Assembly: GCF_032884065.1 (NCBI RefSeq)
Contig: NC_088867.1
Span: 46,760,185-46,824,184 of the forward strand
DNA from: Artemia franciscana
Lineage: Eukaryota > Arthropoda > Branchiopoda > Anostraca > Artemiidae
Reading direction: 5' to 3'
DNA: 64,000 bases
Part shown: piece by piece, positions 48,204 through 60,378 of the stretch
Numbering within the stretch: the stretch's first letter is position 1
Layout of the letters: every line of letters starts with the position of its first letter
Made by a program: the position numbers and the translations under genes
Notes under the pieces: model-generated
Databases searched by the model: none
What the model was told of the DNA's origin: nothing
Seen by the model: the letters and a program-made list of their open reading frames with translations, nothing else

Positions 48204-48230
48204 GATATATTTATATATATATACACAAAT
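48112..48230. repeat. (TA)n microsatellite
   Basis: Roughly 85 bp of pure TA followed by imperfect TA with TTTATAG interruptions. Confidence 0.95.
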
Positions 48231-48499
48231 TATTTACATATTTTTAGGGCCCAGTTTTCAAACTTTTCATGAGATGTGCTTCACATAAGATGGATGAGAA
48301 TTCAGACATATATGGATTTAACCTTTAACTTCCTTTCATCTGAAAGAATTTAGATACATATAAATATAGGATAAAGCTTGCAGTATGGATACCAAGGGTT
48401 GAAAGTTTTCTTATTGTGGAACAGCTAGTTTAATTAGAATTTAGTTTCGAAAAGCAACTACACCAATTAACCCTGTTTTCTTGAAACACCATTCAATGC

Positions 48500-49740
48500 A
48501 TCAATCCCCCCCCCCCCCACACACACACACACACTGAAAGATCAACTAATGTTATGCCCAAGACCAAATGCGCAACGAAACACCATTGTACATAATCATG
48601 TTTCAGGTGAATCAACTCAGTAAAATAAAGCTTGAAAATAATTATGTATTTTGATTGTTTATTTGCAGTGGAATCCATATTTAGCTTTGGGAAACAACGC
48701 ACCATCATGCAACTTTATGCTACTGAAGCTTGATAGCCGGATATATACTACAGTTTTTGATAATTTTAAAGTATCTCAGAAATGGCTATATCTAATTTCA
48801 TGATTAGCTATTGTCATAATTAGCATAAAAGCTAATTTAAATTGATTATTTCAAAATTTTCACTAATATCATTTACTAATTTGTCATGGTGATATCTATT
48901 TTGCTGCTAAAAAAAGACACTAAAACTTGCAATTCCTATTTGAATAACCTCTGTAGCTTGACAGTTGGGTAATATGCTGAATTTGATTGTGCAGTTGTCA
49001 TCCAGCCAACTCTTTTTTTAAGCCATCGGAGGTCAACATAACTGCACATGCTCCTCCGTCATGCTACCTCTCAAGGTGTTCCAGTTTCCTTTGAATCCTT
49101 TCTTTCAGCCTATTCCTTTCATTTTATGGGATGACCTGCTTTACATATGGGCTGAAAAAGTATAACTTTTGGTTAACTGTCATCCTTCATCTTTTTAGAA
49201 ATGTGCCTTATAGTGGAGGAAAAATATGGTTTGACCTCGGAGAAATTGCAACAGACTTTTTTTACACCAAACTATTCAGAAAAATCAGCTCACACAAAAA
49301 AAAACCCGAATCCCCCTTGCACAACTACCCAAACCCCCCCCCCCCTTGAAGGGGGGGGGGGAATTGGAATTTCTATTTGGACGTATTTTTGAGTTTAAGT
49401 GGTCGTTTTCTATCAAATCAAGCATGACGAATCCGAATCCGACGTCAGAAATCAAGTTTTTCGTACCCCAGTATCAATTTTCGCCGTCACAGAACGGGGG
49501 GGGGTGAAGTATGCCGGTCATTATTTGCCGGATTCCTACGGCTAGTGGATCAATTTATATCAAATAAAGTGCCGTATTGCCAGATATGAGGTCAAAAAGC
49601 AGTTTTTTTTACTATTTACCTCATTTTCACCTCTAAGGGGCCTGTAATATGAGGGGTTGCTAAGTATAACATCTTGAAAAACCACTTCTTTAATCGAGAT
49701 CAAAACTTCAGATCAATCAGTTATAAAAAGGAACGTTTAG
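48500..49740. other. No gene; poly-C, (CA)n and poly-G tracts
   Basis: Poly-C followed by (CA)n at 48,507-48,534, poly-C/poly-G near 49,336-49,360 and poly-G near 49,495. Otherwise AT-rich non-coding intronic DNA. Confidence 0.5.
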
Positions 49741-49752
49741 AACTCAGGTAAA

Positions 49753-50755
49753 TTAATCACAAGAACATTTTGATTTTAAAGCACAACCTAAAGCTAATTC
49801 TTCTTCCTGCTCGTCTTCGTTATCATCCTCATCCTGTCTTGCTGCAGCGTTAGCACATAACGCCCCTTTACACTCCCCACAGGCAAAGCTGCAGGGCAAA
49901 CCGTTCCGACGGCAGCTGCATCTGAGTGACTCGCACCCGCTGGTGCACTGGCACCGCACCATCTTCAGCAGGTTCTCCGGTGCTGGTGAAGCATCCGTCA
50001 TTATGGGAAGATACATATTCCGTGATGAAGAGAGGCGCCAACCCCACTCATCGGGCTTTAGGGAATCGGACGTGTCTTGCCACTTCTTTATTTACAAATA
50101 GCACCTGTAAAAGTGGTACTTTGCGGCAGCCAAAGTCGGCGGTAGCCGCTTTGCCTGAACAAAAGCAATTCCACTTGCAACCCGCATTGTAAATGCTCGC
50201 ACCCGAACATCCTTCAGGGTCTTCTCATGGATTTTCCCTTTGTAGATGCGGAGCAAAGCTTTCTCTCCAGTTTCGGAGATCTCCTGGTGTCATGAAGGTC
50301 TTGCAAGCATCTTTAAAATTCCCATCTTTAAGTGACAAGGAAACTACTGCTGGTTTCCCTACGCCTTGAAGTCTAGATGTTGTATCACAGCCAGACATTG
50401 CGTGGCAAACGAGTAGATTTTCTGCTGCTTCGGTTCCTAGTTTGTTCTTGATCCTTTTTATGTCGTACACTCGTCGGTCATTTCCATGTGTGTCTGTCTG
50501 CATACAGATATCGCATGCATCAAGCTTGGTATGGTACAGTAGAAGGACTAATAGGTCGGCATCATTCCTAATCAAAGTGGTTGACGAAGTTTCAGCACAA
50601 CTGACTGCAGTTTGTACAACTAAGACATTGGAATCATCCTGAGCGTGTAGAACTTTGCATCCTGAGTTCGCCAGCCTCTCAGCAAGTAGGTTGATAAAGC
50701 GTTGTTTGTTTTTGTGATTTCTCAGAAATTCTTCCTTACTTTTGACAATCTTCAT
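49753..50755 (-). pseudogene. FEN-like nuclease / CXC-domain protein remnant, transposon-linked family
   Basis: Minus-strand ORF 50,755-50,225 (176 aa) contains FLRNHKNKQRFINLLAERL, VLVVQTAV, RNDADLLVLLLYH, YDIKRIKNKLG and CHAMSGCDTTSRLQGVGK. The acidic DADLL and GCDT...GVGK blocks resemble the PIN/FEN nuclease core and its helix-turn-helix. Further along the strand another frame gives LPPTLAAAKYH and EWGWRL. The ORF at 50,016-49,753 then gives PAPENLLKMVRCQCTSGC, CSCRRNGLPCSFACGECKG, a CXC (tesmin/TSO1-like) cysteine cluster. This order is known from a large uncharacterised family scattered through animal genomes, often near DNA transposons. At least one stop or frame change separates the parts, and the N-terminus is missing. 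It lies antisense in a SHPRH intron. Function is unknown; the nuclease call is inference. Confidence 0.6.
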
Positions 50756-51000
50756 GTTAGGAGAGAATTGAATTGTTGTCTAACTCTGTCTCTTACATTT
50801 GGATAGGATTGCAGTATTTCTAGAAACTTATTGGGAAAGTTACACTCTATTGTCATAATTCATTTATATAAAATGAATTTGTATATATTTTAACATGTGC
50901 CTTGTCTACTGTAGACACCCACTTTGACTGAATTAGCAAGATTTTTGTAACATAATGGCAACTAGAAACAACTATATACCAAAGGTGAATTAGTTTAACT

Positions 51001-51228
51001 CTGTGGTTCCCAACTGATTTTGGCCTATGCCCCACCTAGGTATTTTTAAAATCCTGATGCCCTCTTGTGATATTTAGATTATGTTACTCAAAATCTTACG
51101 CCTATTTACCTGAAGCTTAAAAGGCCATAGAGTATTGTCAGCCAAAGGATGCACATTCTGTCCATTGTGCACCAAAATATTCCCATGCCCCATCAGTGAG
51201 GCGTGTGCCCCACATTAGGGAATTGTGG
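51001..51228. mobile_element. hAT-type MITE with 8-bp target duplication
   Basis: Starts CTGTGGTTCCCAACTG and ends with TTAGGGAATTGTGG, imperfect inverted ends of the common hAT form CAGTGGTTCCCAA. It is flanked by GTTTAACT at 50,993-51,000 and again at 51,229-51,236. 228 bp, non-coding, in a SHPRH intron. A partial relative lies at 30,630-30,980. Confidence 0.85.
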
Positions 51229-51589
51229 GTTTAACTTGTCTTTGTGTTAAAGTTTAATTTAAAATAAGCTAGTCCAGGAGATTTTTATAATTTCATTCGA
51301 TATCTGAACGGAGATAAGGGATGGATGTAGAAACTTTTAAACACATTCCTGGGACCTAAACTAGGCCAAAAGTTAATTCCAAGAGTTATATTTGCCTAGC
51401 TTCACAATTTTCCAAGAAAAGGAAAACTACTTTCTGTCTACATTATTTTTGGAATAAGTCACGTGATCTTGGTTAGTTCCGTCTATAATCATCAAGTCTC
51501 TGTTTTTCAAAACTCTTGAAACTTGAAGTGAATTTGACAATTTCCTAGTAAGCCAGTGCATATCTAACGAAGTTTTTGCTTTTATTAAG

Positions 51590-51763
51590 GTGAAACTGCA
51601 GAAAAGCCAGATAGAAGCAGATTTAGCCCTTGCCAAAAACAACTTGAAGAAAAAATTGGGAAAACTGTATTATCTAGAGAGTCTCCTGCAGGCAGGATAT
51701 GGAAAACGTGGGGCTTCAAACTTTGAACTTCGTCCTATTTGTCAAGTACCATTAGGAAACAAG
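51590..51763 (+). CDS. SHPRH: SHPRH-like exon: region before the RING and RING start
   Basis: Acceptor TTATTAAG|GTGAAA and donor AAG|GTAATT. 58 codons with VKLQKSQIEADLALAKNNL, KKKLGKLYYLESL and LRPICQVPLGNK. Human SHPRH has the parallel LLNDKAVATSQLQKKLGQLLYL...EPCPICARQLGKQW. The first RING Cys is replaced by Arg here. Phase 0 at both ends. Confidence 0.8.
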
Positions 51764-51885
51764 GTAATTCATCTATTTAGAAAAAGCAAAAACCGTTTAT
51801 ACGTGAGGCTCAAGAATTTGCAGTCTGAAAGAGATCGAAAACTATCCTAAGAACTATTGGCAATCATTCGACAGTTACTTTTCAA

Positions 51886-52885
51886 AACTGAATAGGGGCA
51901 TCATTCTTTGAATTATAGCGATCACCTTTCCTGTACTAGTTTCTTTAGAGCAGATTTAGCCCTTGCCAAAAACAATTTGAAGAAAAAATTATATGGAACT
52001 ATAAAAAATAGTTCCAGTTAGAAGCAGATTTAGCCCTTGCCAAAAACAATTTGAAGCTTTTGTCTTTAAACTTGGTTTTGTTAATGCTTTACTATTTCAT
52101 CTTAGTCGAGGTGCTTGAACACAAACATTGTTAATGAACTTCGAACAATTTAGTTTAGCAGATTAGCTCTAAATTTATTCGTCTTTTTGATTAATTTTTT
52201 ATATTCAAGATTTACATATTTTTTTTTTCCTCGAAGAATTTATGAATAGGAAAATAAAGCCAATAGATCCAGAGAACGTGACGGGATTGGAATTTCTCGT
52301 GTGGTTCGGTAAGAACCTGACCTTTTGCCAGGTTTTATAATCAAGGTCAGTGTAATGCTTGTTCTTAAGAATTATTCCTTGACAAATTTTGAAGTACAAA
52401 TATTAACAATTATATAAACATGAGTCGAGTTCAAATCCTGGTATCACCAGTCCGTTGAATCAAGGTAGAGGTCAATGGTGTTACTCTGTTAACTCGGCCG
52501 GCATGATTCTGGAGAAACGGCACAAACAAATATAGACGAAACCTCTGAATTTCACTTGCCAGATTGGGTGAACAACACTTGGTCCTTTTCCAAGTTGAAG
52601 TTGAAGTTTTAGACAATACAGATCTTTTTTTCATATAGTGAATTTAGTTTTGGACTTTGTTGTTAGTCACAGCGTCATACTGGCTCTGCAGGCTGTTATC
52701 ACTTATTCATTTTTGGGTTCGATGCGATAATATTATATGTTCGTTTTATGTTGCCAAAAAGTCTCTCTTGTATTGCATCAGTTTTTCCATTTTGTTTTAA
52801 GATTCGCCAATTTAGATTTCGTTGTTTGAGTACCTAATCTGTTAAATTTTACTGAATAGGGGCATCATTCTTTGAATTATAGCAA
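51886..52885. repeat. Local duplications in the intron
   Basis: ACTGAATAGGGGCATCATTC...TTTGAATTATAGC at about 51,888-51,920 recurs at about 52,853-52,885. AATCTGTTAAATTTTAC occurs at about 52,837 and again at about 52,918. The same intron contains the exon-derived copies at 51,950-52,060. Confidence 0.8.
51950..52060 (+). repeat. Two partial copies of the SHPRH exon
   Basis: GCAGATTTAGCCCTTGCCAA...AACAATTTGAAG from the exon (51,618-51,651) recurs at about 51,952-51,990 and 52,024-52,058. The copies are separated by a short piece with GGAACTATA...AATAGTTCC. They have no splice sites of their own. Local copy events in the intron. Confidence 0.9.
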
Positions 52886-53702
52886 AAATTGTTAACGCGG
52901 CTAATCTGTAAATTGTTAATCTGTTAAATTTTACAAAAATATACATACCAATGAGTATGGGAATTCGCTTTAATATACAAGTGTATATAAAAAGAATGCT
53001 AGATATATAATTGGTACTTTCTACTATGCGATGTCTTTATTTGTATTTAATTGACTTTCTCTGGATTAAGGCAAATACATGACTCTGGGTCCGAGCCATA
53101 AAAATATCATGAATTTTATGGAATTATATCCCCAAATCTGTACCCTCTTTCTACTCTTGCATCAAGTTTTGTCAAACTCGTCCCAATCCCCTATGAAACT
53201 ACATCAAGAGCGCTAAACACGTTGTATTACAAATATTTCCCCCTTAAACACTCAATTTCGTGTCATCGAGTTTCAATGGCAAAAAAATGTTTGTATTTCC
53301 TAAAACTTTTCTATTTTCTTTTTTTATGTGTTCGTATTCCATCTTTTCTTCTTTTCAAGTTGTTTTGTTGGGCAATTGTTATCCAAAAAGTTTTTTTTTC
53401 AAAAGATATGTAAAAATTGAAAATCTGTACGATATATTTGAAACATACGATCGACCCGATTTTTGAAACAAAATTTACTTTTACTTTTTAGTACGTTTGA
53501 ATATAAAATGGTATTTTTTACTGTGCTGTTTTTTTTTTGAGGGCACATACCGAAAAGGGTTTCGTTCAGCCGTTTAAAATATAAATTATGAGTACGATAA
53601 ATTATGAAATGGCAAGTTCGGTCTGTCCCCCCCCCCCCTCCTCTCTCTCTCCAAAAATAGAAATACCTTTTTTTAGTGGTCAGTATTAATTTGCGGTCAT
53701 AG

Positions 53703-53955
53703 TTACTGTATGGAATGCATACGGGCGTTGAAGCAGAGGTTACCTGCCTCTGGAGTATCTATTACTTGTCCCTATTGTCGTCAAGTTTGTTTATTTGAGG
53801 ATGTATCCTATGTGTATACTGGAGCAGACGAAGGGGATAAAAGCTTGCAGGTTGAAGTGAAAGGGTCACATTCTACAAAAGTGGATGCTCTGGTTCGAGA
53901 GATGCTCATTTTGAAAGAAGAGGAACCAGATTCGAAGTCACTAATATTCTCAACA
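53703..53955 (+). CDS. SHPRH: SHPRH-like exon: RING second half and helicase-C start
   Basis: Acceptor CATAG at 53,698-53,702 and donor ACA|GTGAGT. Reads YCMECIRALKQRL (RING Cys pair), CPYCRQVCLFEDVSYVYT (last RING pair), EVKGSHSTKVDALV and KSLIFST. Human SHPRH has FCNECI, KCAICRQ, ISYVFT, VKGSHSTKVEAVV and KALVFST at the same places. The first base completes a codon split by the intron. Strongest homology in the locus. Confidence 0.92.
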
Positions 53956-53959
53956 GTGA

Positions 53960-56157
53960 GTGTTCTCATTGTATATAAAGAAATTCAAAGTTTAAGCGAA
54001 TTTTTAACTCTAATAGATTTAAAAATACAGGGACTGGGTCTAAAATAAAGGGGATAAAATTGTGGCAACATTAAATAAAAATGTATTATTGATAATGTCA
54101 GAAACTCCGTGTTAAGAAAGTTGAAAAAAAGAAGATTTGGGAAAAAAAAGAGTCGAAAAAAGAAGAAAGTGGAAAAACTGGGAATACCAAAAAGAAAATT
54201 AAGTAATCACATAGTCCAAAGGTCGTTGAAAGAGTTACTTAAATCAAAATTGAAAAAAGGGCTCGAGATTGCAATAAGATCTAATGGAAAACAGAAGAGA
54301 AAAGGAGAATAAACAAATTCTCTGAGGGATATAAAAAGAAAAAACAAACATTAAAACATGGTTTCTTAATAACAATAGAACCATGGAGATGGCACTATAT
54401 CTCATGAAACATAAATCGTAGTCACAGGGAAAGAAATAAATTGTAATGAATATCTACATGAAACTGCACTAAATGTTTACCTGAATATAATAATTTTATG
54501 CCCGGTATATTCTAGAATAGATTATATATCCAGTGACATATACAGGAGAAAGGGGTTTGACTCCTTTCTTCCCAGAGAACTTGTATTACTAAAATAATTG
54601 TAAGTACTGGTATTTTCCTAGTTTTAAAAACTTATTCTTGGCAAAAGAGTGCTAAAAAACCTCTGAATTGGCTTCTTTTAAATAAGTATTTGTATGAATG
54701 ATATTATTTTATTCGACAAGTTAGTAAAAAAGTAAATGAAATTCCAAGAGTAAGTAAAACTGTCCCTCATCAGTGTCAGTTCTTAGCTCCCATCCTCCAG
54801 ATAGATAGAATTTCTGTGTAGGCCCAAGTCTGTACTAAGCACTAAATCTTCTTTCCTTTAATTCTTCTGAAGTTAATCGGTTGCAAATTAAAGTTCATTC
54901 TTGTTAAACTTCAAAATAATGAAAATTGAAAGAGATACTGATACTGAAAAATACCTACTAAAAATACTCTAGATACTGAAAAATACCTTTTTTAGGATTT
55001 TGCTTTAGAAAATGCCTTTTTGGTATTTGTATTGAAAAAACTGGACAATAAATACCCTCATAGATATTGGAGACTATATTCCCCCCTCTAAATTTGTGTA
55101 AATTGTCGCTACTGCAAGAAAAGGTATACGAAAAATTAAAAATTTTCAGAATTTTGAGAATTTAACGGGTAAGGGTAGTCCTTAAAAATAACAAGCTATT
55201 TCCGTGTTTCAACCAAGAGTGACAGAACTTCTGCATTGACTTTGTTTCCTGTTGAGGTCGCCTACAAAAAAAATTCACTTTTATCGTCAGAAAACTCATC
55301 GAATCCGTTTACAAGAGACTGGACTTGTTCTCTCTTGTTCCTTCTAGACTAACATGTTCGCAGATTGTTCTTTCCAACTATCAGCAAAACATTCTGCTTT
55401 AATATAAGAAAGAAAAAGATCAAAAATGAGGTTTTTTAAGGCCAAACGAGAATACTGAAAAAACACACAAAGCAAATAATTTGAAAGGACAACCGCCTCT
55501 CTTCTTCTGCGTGAACAAAATAGTATATTCAAGGAAAATGCCGAAGAAAAAGCCAACAAAACAAACGCGGAAAGTCAATGTGAGAAAAAAACAAAAAACC
55601 AATGAAAAAACCAAAGAATTAAAAGATAAGTAAAATTCAATAAAAGCCAAAAATTATAAGAATTAAAACTAAATACCAGAAATATAAGATATAACCTTAG
55701 GCTGCTGTCTCTTGTATATGAACTTGACTTGAGCTTGACTTTATTGAACAAAACTGCTAATCATAAATTTTATACAAAGGAGACAGAGGCATGAAGCTTA
55801 TGAGTTAAATGGTTATTTTTGTGGTGAGACCCTATGGTCTGAAAATTGGGTTATATTTTTGTAGATTCTCTATCTATTCCAGTGATAATTGTTTATATAC
55901 AATGAGTCATCCAAAAATCAATGTAGAAAACATTCAAAGTAAGAAAGCTCAATATTGCATCAAAGGAAGCAGTAAGAACGATACATTTTTATGGTATTGA
56001 TTATAAGCACAACGAAAATATAAAATAACACACTTTATGTTACAATTTCTTAATACAGTCAGTCCCCTTATTATTGTATGTACTTGTTTCATTTTGTTAT
56101 ATATTTTTAGCGTAGTTTTGTGTTGTGTCTTCTTTATTAAATTGTTGTTTTTTTTAG
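53960..56157. other. Intron, no further gene seen
   Basis: AT-rich. A lysine-rich ORF at 54,109-54,312 is low-complexity A-rich sequence. No recognisable elements. Confidence 0.5.
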
Positions 56158-56262
56158 TGGGATGTAAATCTAACAATAATCAGTAATGCCCTTGAAATGA
56201 ATGGGATAAGCCATTGTTCTCTTACTTCAAGCAAATTCCAAGAAAACCTTCATAGATTTAAG
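56158..56262 (+). CDS. SHPRH: SHPRH-like exon: helicase-C
   Basis: Acceptor TTTTTTTAG|TGG and donor AAG|GTAAGA, 35 codons: WDVNLTIISNALEMNG...SSKFQENLHRFK. Human SHPRH reads WQDVLDIISKALTDNN...KTFQENLSAFK. Joins in frame with the exons on either side. Confidence 0.9.
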
Positions 56263-56509
56263 GTAAGAAAAGTATATTCTAAATTAAAAAGTCTAAATTG
56301 CTCTTTATTTGATTGTTTTTTTGTCGAAAGCCAAGTAAAAAAATTACTTGACTGAGGTGACTGGAGGACCCAATGATTTATTTCTAGTAAGGATCATAAC
56401 AAAAAAAAACAAAGCTTTTTATTTTTTTTAATGTGTGACAAATTCAAATATTAAAAAAAAAATTGGTTTCTTGTTTTGTTCCATTTCAATTTATCTCTAC
56501 CCTGAACTC

Positions 56510-57840
56510 TTAAAATATAGAGCCTTACTGGTTGAACCCTTTCATGAGGGGCTCACTCAGAGCATTCCTTCTGATTGGAAGAAACAGGGGTTAGGGCCAA
56601 GCTTTTCAAGAAATTTAGAACTGATGACTGGTATAATATGCGGGGTTATAATTGATGGTAGTATAATTGGCATTAAACTATAATCTGTAAGGAGTAAAGT
56701 CCTCTGTCTAGTTCTACTGAACAGTGTTGAGTCAAAAGTCGACACATTACTAAGTGATTAGCAGCTTGGCTTTGGACCTGTTAATCCTATGGAAAATTCT
56801 GTGGTATTATGGATTCTCTGACAAAATTCTGTTTGCTATTACTGCATTGCTCGATGAACAATATGTGCCGTACAGACTGATCATACTAAATTTTTTTCAG
56901 TGTAAAGTCAGGCGTTCACCTAGGATATATTCTGTCCCCAGTGCTTTTTGCCATCCTTATAGACTATATACTTTGAATGTACAACTTCACAGGTGGAATC
57001 CGACTGAACCAGAGCCGCACCCCGTGTGACGGTGATTTGCTGACGACATTGCTTTCTTGTCTTATTTACAAGAGGAATTACAGCAGAAAATCACTGAACT
57101 CCAAAATAAAATAGAGCCAGCCAGAATAACAATTAGTACACTGAAAATAAAAATCGTGAGAAATAATGTAAACGAATCCCCCCCTTCCCCCACTTCGAGT
57201 CGGAACTGAGATGCTTGAAGAGACGGAAGAATTTAAATACCTTGCAAGCCTCATCGAGGTTGAAGGGAGCCTCGAAAGGGAAATTACCACGTATTGCATA
57301 TGCAGGAAGTGCTTTTAAAAAATTTTGAAACGCGTGGAACAATATAGCATACTCTATGAAATTGAAGCTCTGGATGTTCAATAGGAACGTTATCTCAGTA
57401 ATGAAGTACAGATATAAATCTTGGGCTTTAACTAAGCAGTTCGAAAAGTGAATTCTAAGGCTTGAGAATAGCTGTGTTAGACGCTTCCTTGGAATATTTT
57501 GGACCGACAAGATTACGAACGCTTTGATTCATGAGAAAACGAAACAGTCGTTTTTTACTAATAAAATTACAAGTTGTCAATGGCGCCACTTGGATCACAT
57601 TATGTCCATGGGCAAAGGTTGACTCCTTCACGTTGTAGGGGGCTGGGTCCCTCCTTGTATTGGAAGGTTTGGACGTAAAAGCGCAGCGCTTGGTCGATAC
57701 CTTAAGATAGATGCTATGCTATTCAGATTGTCAATGCACGATCTTTGGTCTGGAGCACTTGATAGATAATCGTAGAGAGGCACCGTTGTCGTTTAATGCG
57801 CCAGCTGGTATGGGAAGTCGTAAATCTAAGTAAGTAAGTT
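56510..57840 (+). mobile_element. RTE-type LINE, decayed ORF2 remnant
   Basis: Pieces in order across frames: SIPSDWKK (about 56,565), LLNSVESKVDTLLSD (about 56,720), SGVHLGYILSPVLFAILIDY (about 56,910; the usual form is GVRQGC.LSP.LF), a degraded active-site block near 57,035, GTEMLEETEEFKYLASLIEV (about 57,205), a WALTKQ-like and R-LGIFWTDKITN block (57,420-57,520), and an end FNAPAGMGSRKSK-like near 57,800. The final ATCTAAGTAAGTAAG is a short tandem tail, as in RTE elements. Inserted in the SHPRH intron in sense orientation. Confidence 0.8.
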
Positions 57841-58094
57841 ATGCAGTTGAAGCCTTAGAACAAATGAAGAAGAATGTTTCCGTGGTAACCCCCTTTAGTA
57901 CCTTTGAGTTGATGCTCATCGTTCTTAATTTAGTCAGTAACTTGGAGTGGCTCCAGCCCCGGAGCCTCCTTCGTCAGTATCTATGTCTAGACTGTTCGGG
58001 GTTAAAAACAATAAATAGCCCAATAATAATACAGTAATTTTTTTTAAAAGGTATCAAGTAAATAAAAGAGCAGTGCAGAATGAACTATGGTATC

Positions 58095-58945
58095 CAGCAT
58101 TTTTATGGCACTTGCCCGTCGGTCAATTCGGAAAAATTAGAAAAAATGAGGTATTTCTAACTTACGAACGGATGATCGGATCTTAATGAAATTTGATGTT
58201 TACAAGGACGCCGTGCCTCAAAGCTCTTATTTTAAATCCCGACCGGATCCGGTGACATTGGAGGGGGAAACTGGAAATCTTGGAAAACGCTCAGAGTGGA
58301 AAGATCGGGATCAAAATTGTCGGGAAAAACAAGCACAAGTCCTAGATACGTGATTGACATAACAGGACCGGATCCTCTCTCTTTGGGGTAGTTGGGTGGG
58401 AGGGGGGTCCAGTGCTTTGACGAGTTCGGTGCTTCTGGACGTGCTAGGACGATGAAAATTGGTAGGCGTGTCGGGGACCTGCCCAAATTGACTTGATAAC
58501 AGCCATTTCCCCGATTCGATCATCTGGGGGGGAGGGGGCTGGAGGGAGGAGAAATCGTTAAAATTGAGGAATGTTTGTCTTACGAATGGGTGATCGGATC
58601 TTAATGAAACTTGATATGTAGAAGGATCTCAGATGCTCCCTTTTCAAATCGGATCTTATCTGGGGATATTGGGGGTGGAGGGGGGGAAACGGAAATCTTG
58701 GAAATCGCTTAGTGTGGATATATCGGGATGAAACTTGATGAAAAGAATAAGCACAAGTTCGAGATACGTGACTGACATAACCGGACCCGATTCGATCTCT
58801 TTGGGGGAGTTGGGGGATTTCTAGTGCTTTGGTGACTTCGAGAATAAGCACAAGTTCTAGATACGTTCAGCCAAATCGATACCTCTTGTACCGAGTCTAA
58901 TTTTAGGTTCCGACCTCGTCACAAGTGCCATATGGCTCTTGTTAT
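58095..58945. mobile_element. Element with inverted ends around a 419-bp tandem repeat
   Basis: TATGGCACTTG near 58,104 and CAAGTGCCATA near 58,921 are inverted ends. Inside, TTACGAAYGGRTGATCGGAT begins a unit at about 58,161 that repeats at about 58,580. Shared blocks are TTGGAAA.CGCT.AG.GTGGA, AGCACAAGTYC.AGATACGTG and GGACC.GATCC.TCTCTTTGG. Non-coding. I know similar sequences as interspersed repeats in invertebrates but cannot name the family. Confidence 0.6.
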
Positions 58946-58949
58946 TGGT

Positions 58950-60378
58950 AAATAGTAGTGTAACTTGCGGATTAATTTGTTAAGTTTCTAAAGGAGATGA
59001 CCTTGGTTGTTCATGCAGATATTAGTAGAGTTGGCTAAAAAAAATTAATACACGTTTTATGGGATGTCCCAAGACCTTAAGAAAAGATAAGATATATTTT
59101 CTAACAAAAAAAACCTTAAAATAAATCAGTACCCAAAAGTTCTTCAGTGTAGCCTTTATTAGAAAAAAAACAACAAAATTTTAGAGAAAAAAAGGAAAGA
59201 TAATATTATAAAATTAACTTAAAAAACAAACATCACATTTATTATAAAACAAACATCACACATTGATTGAAATGTTAATGCTTCTTTGTAAAGAAAGCAC
59301 AAATTTGGAGTAATTCTTCCGATTTTTCTTAAGACTCTTTCGATTCTAATGGACACATTCTGTCTCTCGCGTACGTTCCCTGTCTATTTTCTTTATTTCC
59401 CTTAAAAGTAAATATAAATTTATTTAAATTAAAAATAAATTTATATCCTTTAAAGGCTGTTTCTTTAAAAGTAAAATGAAACGTTATTCTATCGAAGTTT
59501 CTATATTTTCTTCTTTTTTTAACTCACTTTCTCCACTCACCAACTTGCTTGTACTTATATCACATAAATTTGTTAAATTTTGAGCCATTTTTTGACCACT
59601 TCCGAATGTTCAATTTCTTCCGAGTTTTTTAGTATATGCACTCCAAATGATAGCAAAATAATACAATATCAAAATTCTCCCTCTTGTTACCCTCTCTCGT
59701 ATAAACAAAATAACATTAACGAGTGACTGGTCACAACAAAAATTATAAAATAAACGCAATTATGGAAGACTTGATTGCGCAGGAGTAAGAACACTTGTCT
59801 GCGGCCGTGGTAACTTAGGCTGGAATCTTACACAAGGTAGATTTTTGTCTTAGGGAAAAATAAAGATTGTTTAGTCTTAGAGAAGACTAAAAAGTCGAAA
59901 ATAATAAATAAATATTTTTGTCTCGAGAATCTATTAATATATGTGAAAACGAGGGGGCGCAACACGGATTGGGCTCTACTGAATTTGATCTTTTCAACTC
60001 GTTTTTCTCATTATTCAAACTCACTGACTTTTTTCATTTACACATTTATCACTTAGATCAATTTGATGTGTTATGAAAAGCCCAATCCGTTTCCTGCTCC
60101 TTTCACTTATATTCATAGATAGTCGAGTAAAAAAAACTATTTTCCTATTTTTAGTCCATTTTGAAAACGAGATTATAAAAAATATATTTATTGTTTCCTG
60201 TACTTTTCAAGGCAGAAATCAATCCAGATTTCATTTTGGTATTGAGGGGTATGGAGCTTATTTTTGGAAACTTACCTTTACCCTGGTATGGTGTCTTTTT
60301 TGCCTTCTGTGTCTTGTTTTTTTTACAGTTCTTTAATTTCTAGTATCTATGTAAATACATTGTTGTTTTCTTTCTTAG
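58950..60378. other. Intron, no gene seen
   Basis: AT-rich non-coding intron sequence; no element was recognised. Confidence 0.5.

Noticed and set aside
52260-52310. Possible missing RING micro-exon (TGGAATTTCTCGTGTGGTTC before GTAAGA)
   Set aside because: Reads WNFSCGS, lacking the histidine and the spacing of W-x2-L-x-CGH. There is no convincing acceptor and it does not restore phase.
54109-54312. Lysine-rich 67-residue ORF
   Set aside because: A-rich low-complexity intron sequence with no known family.
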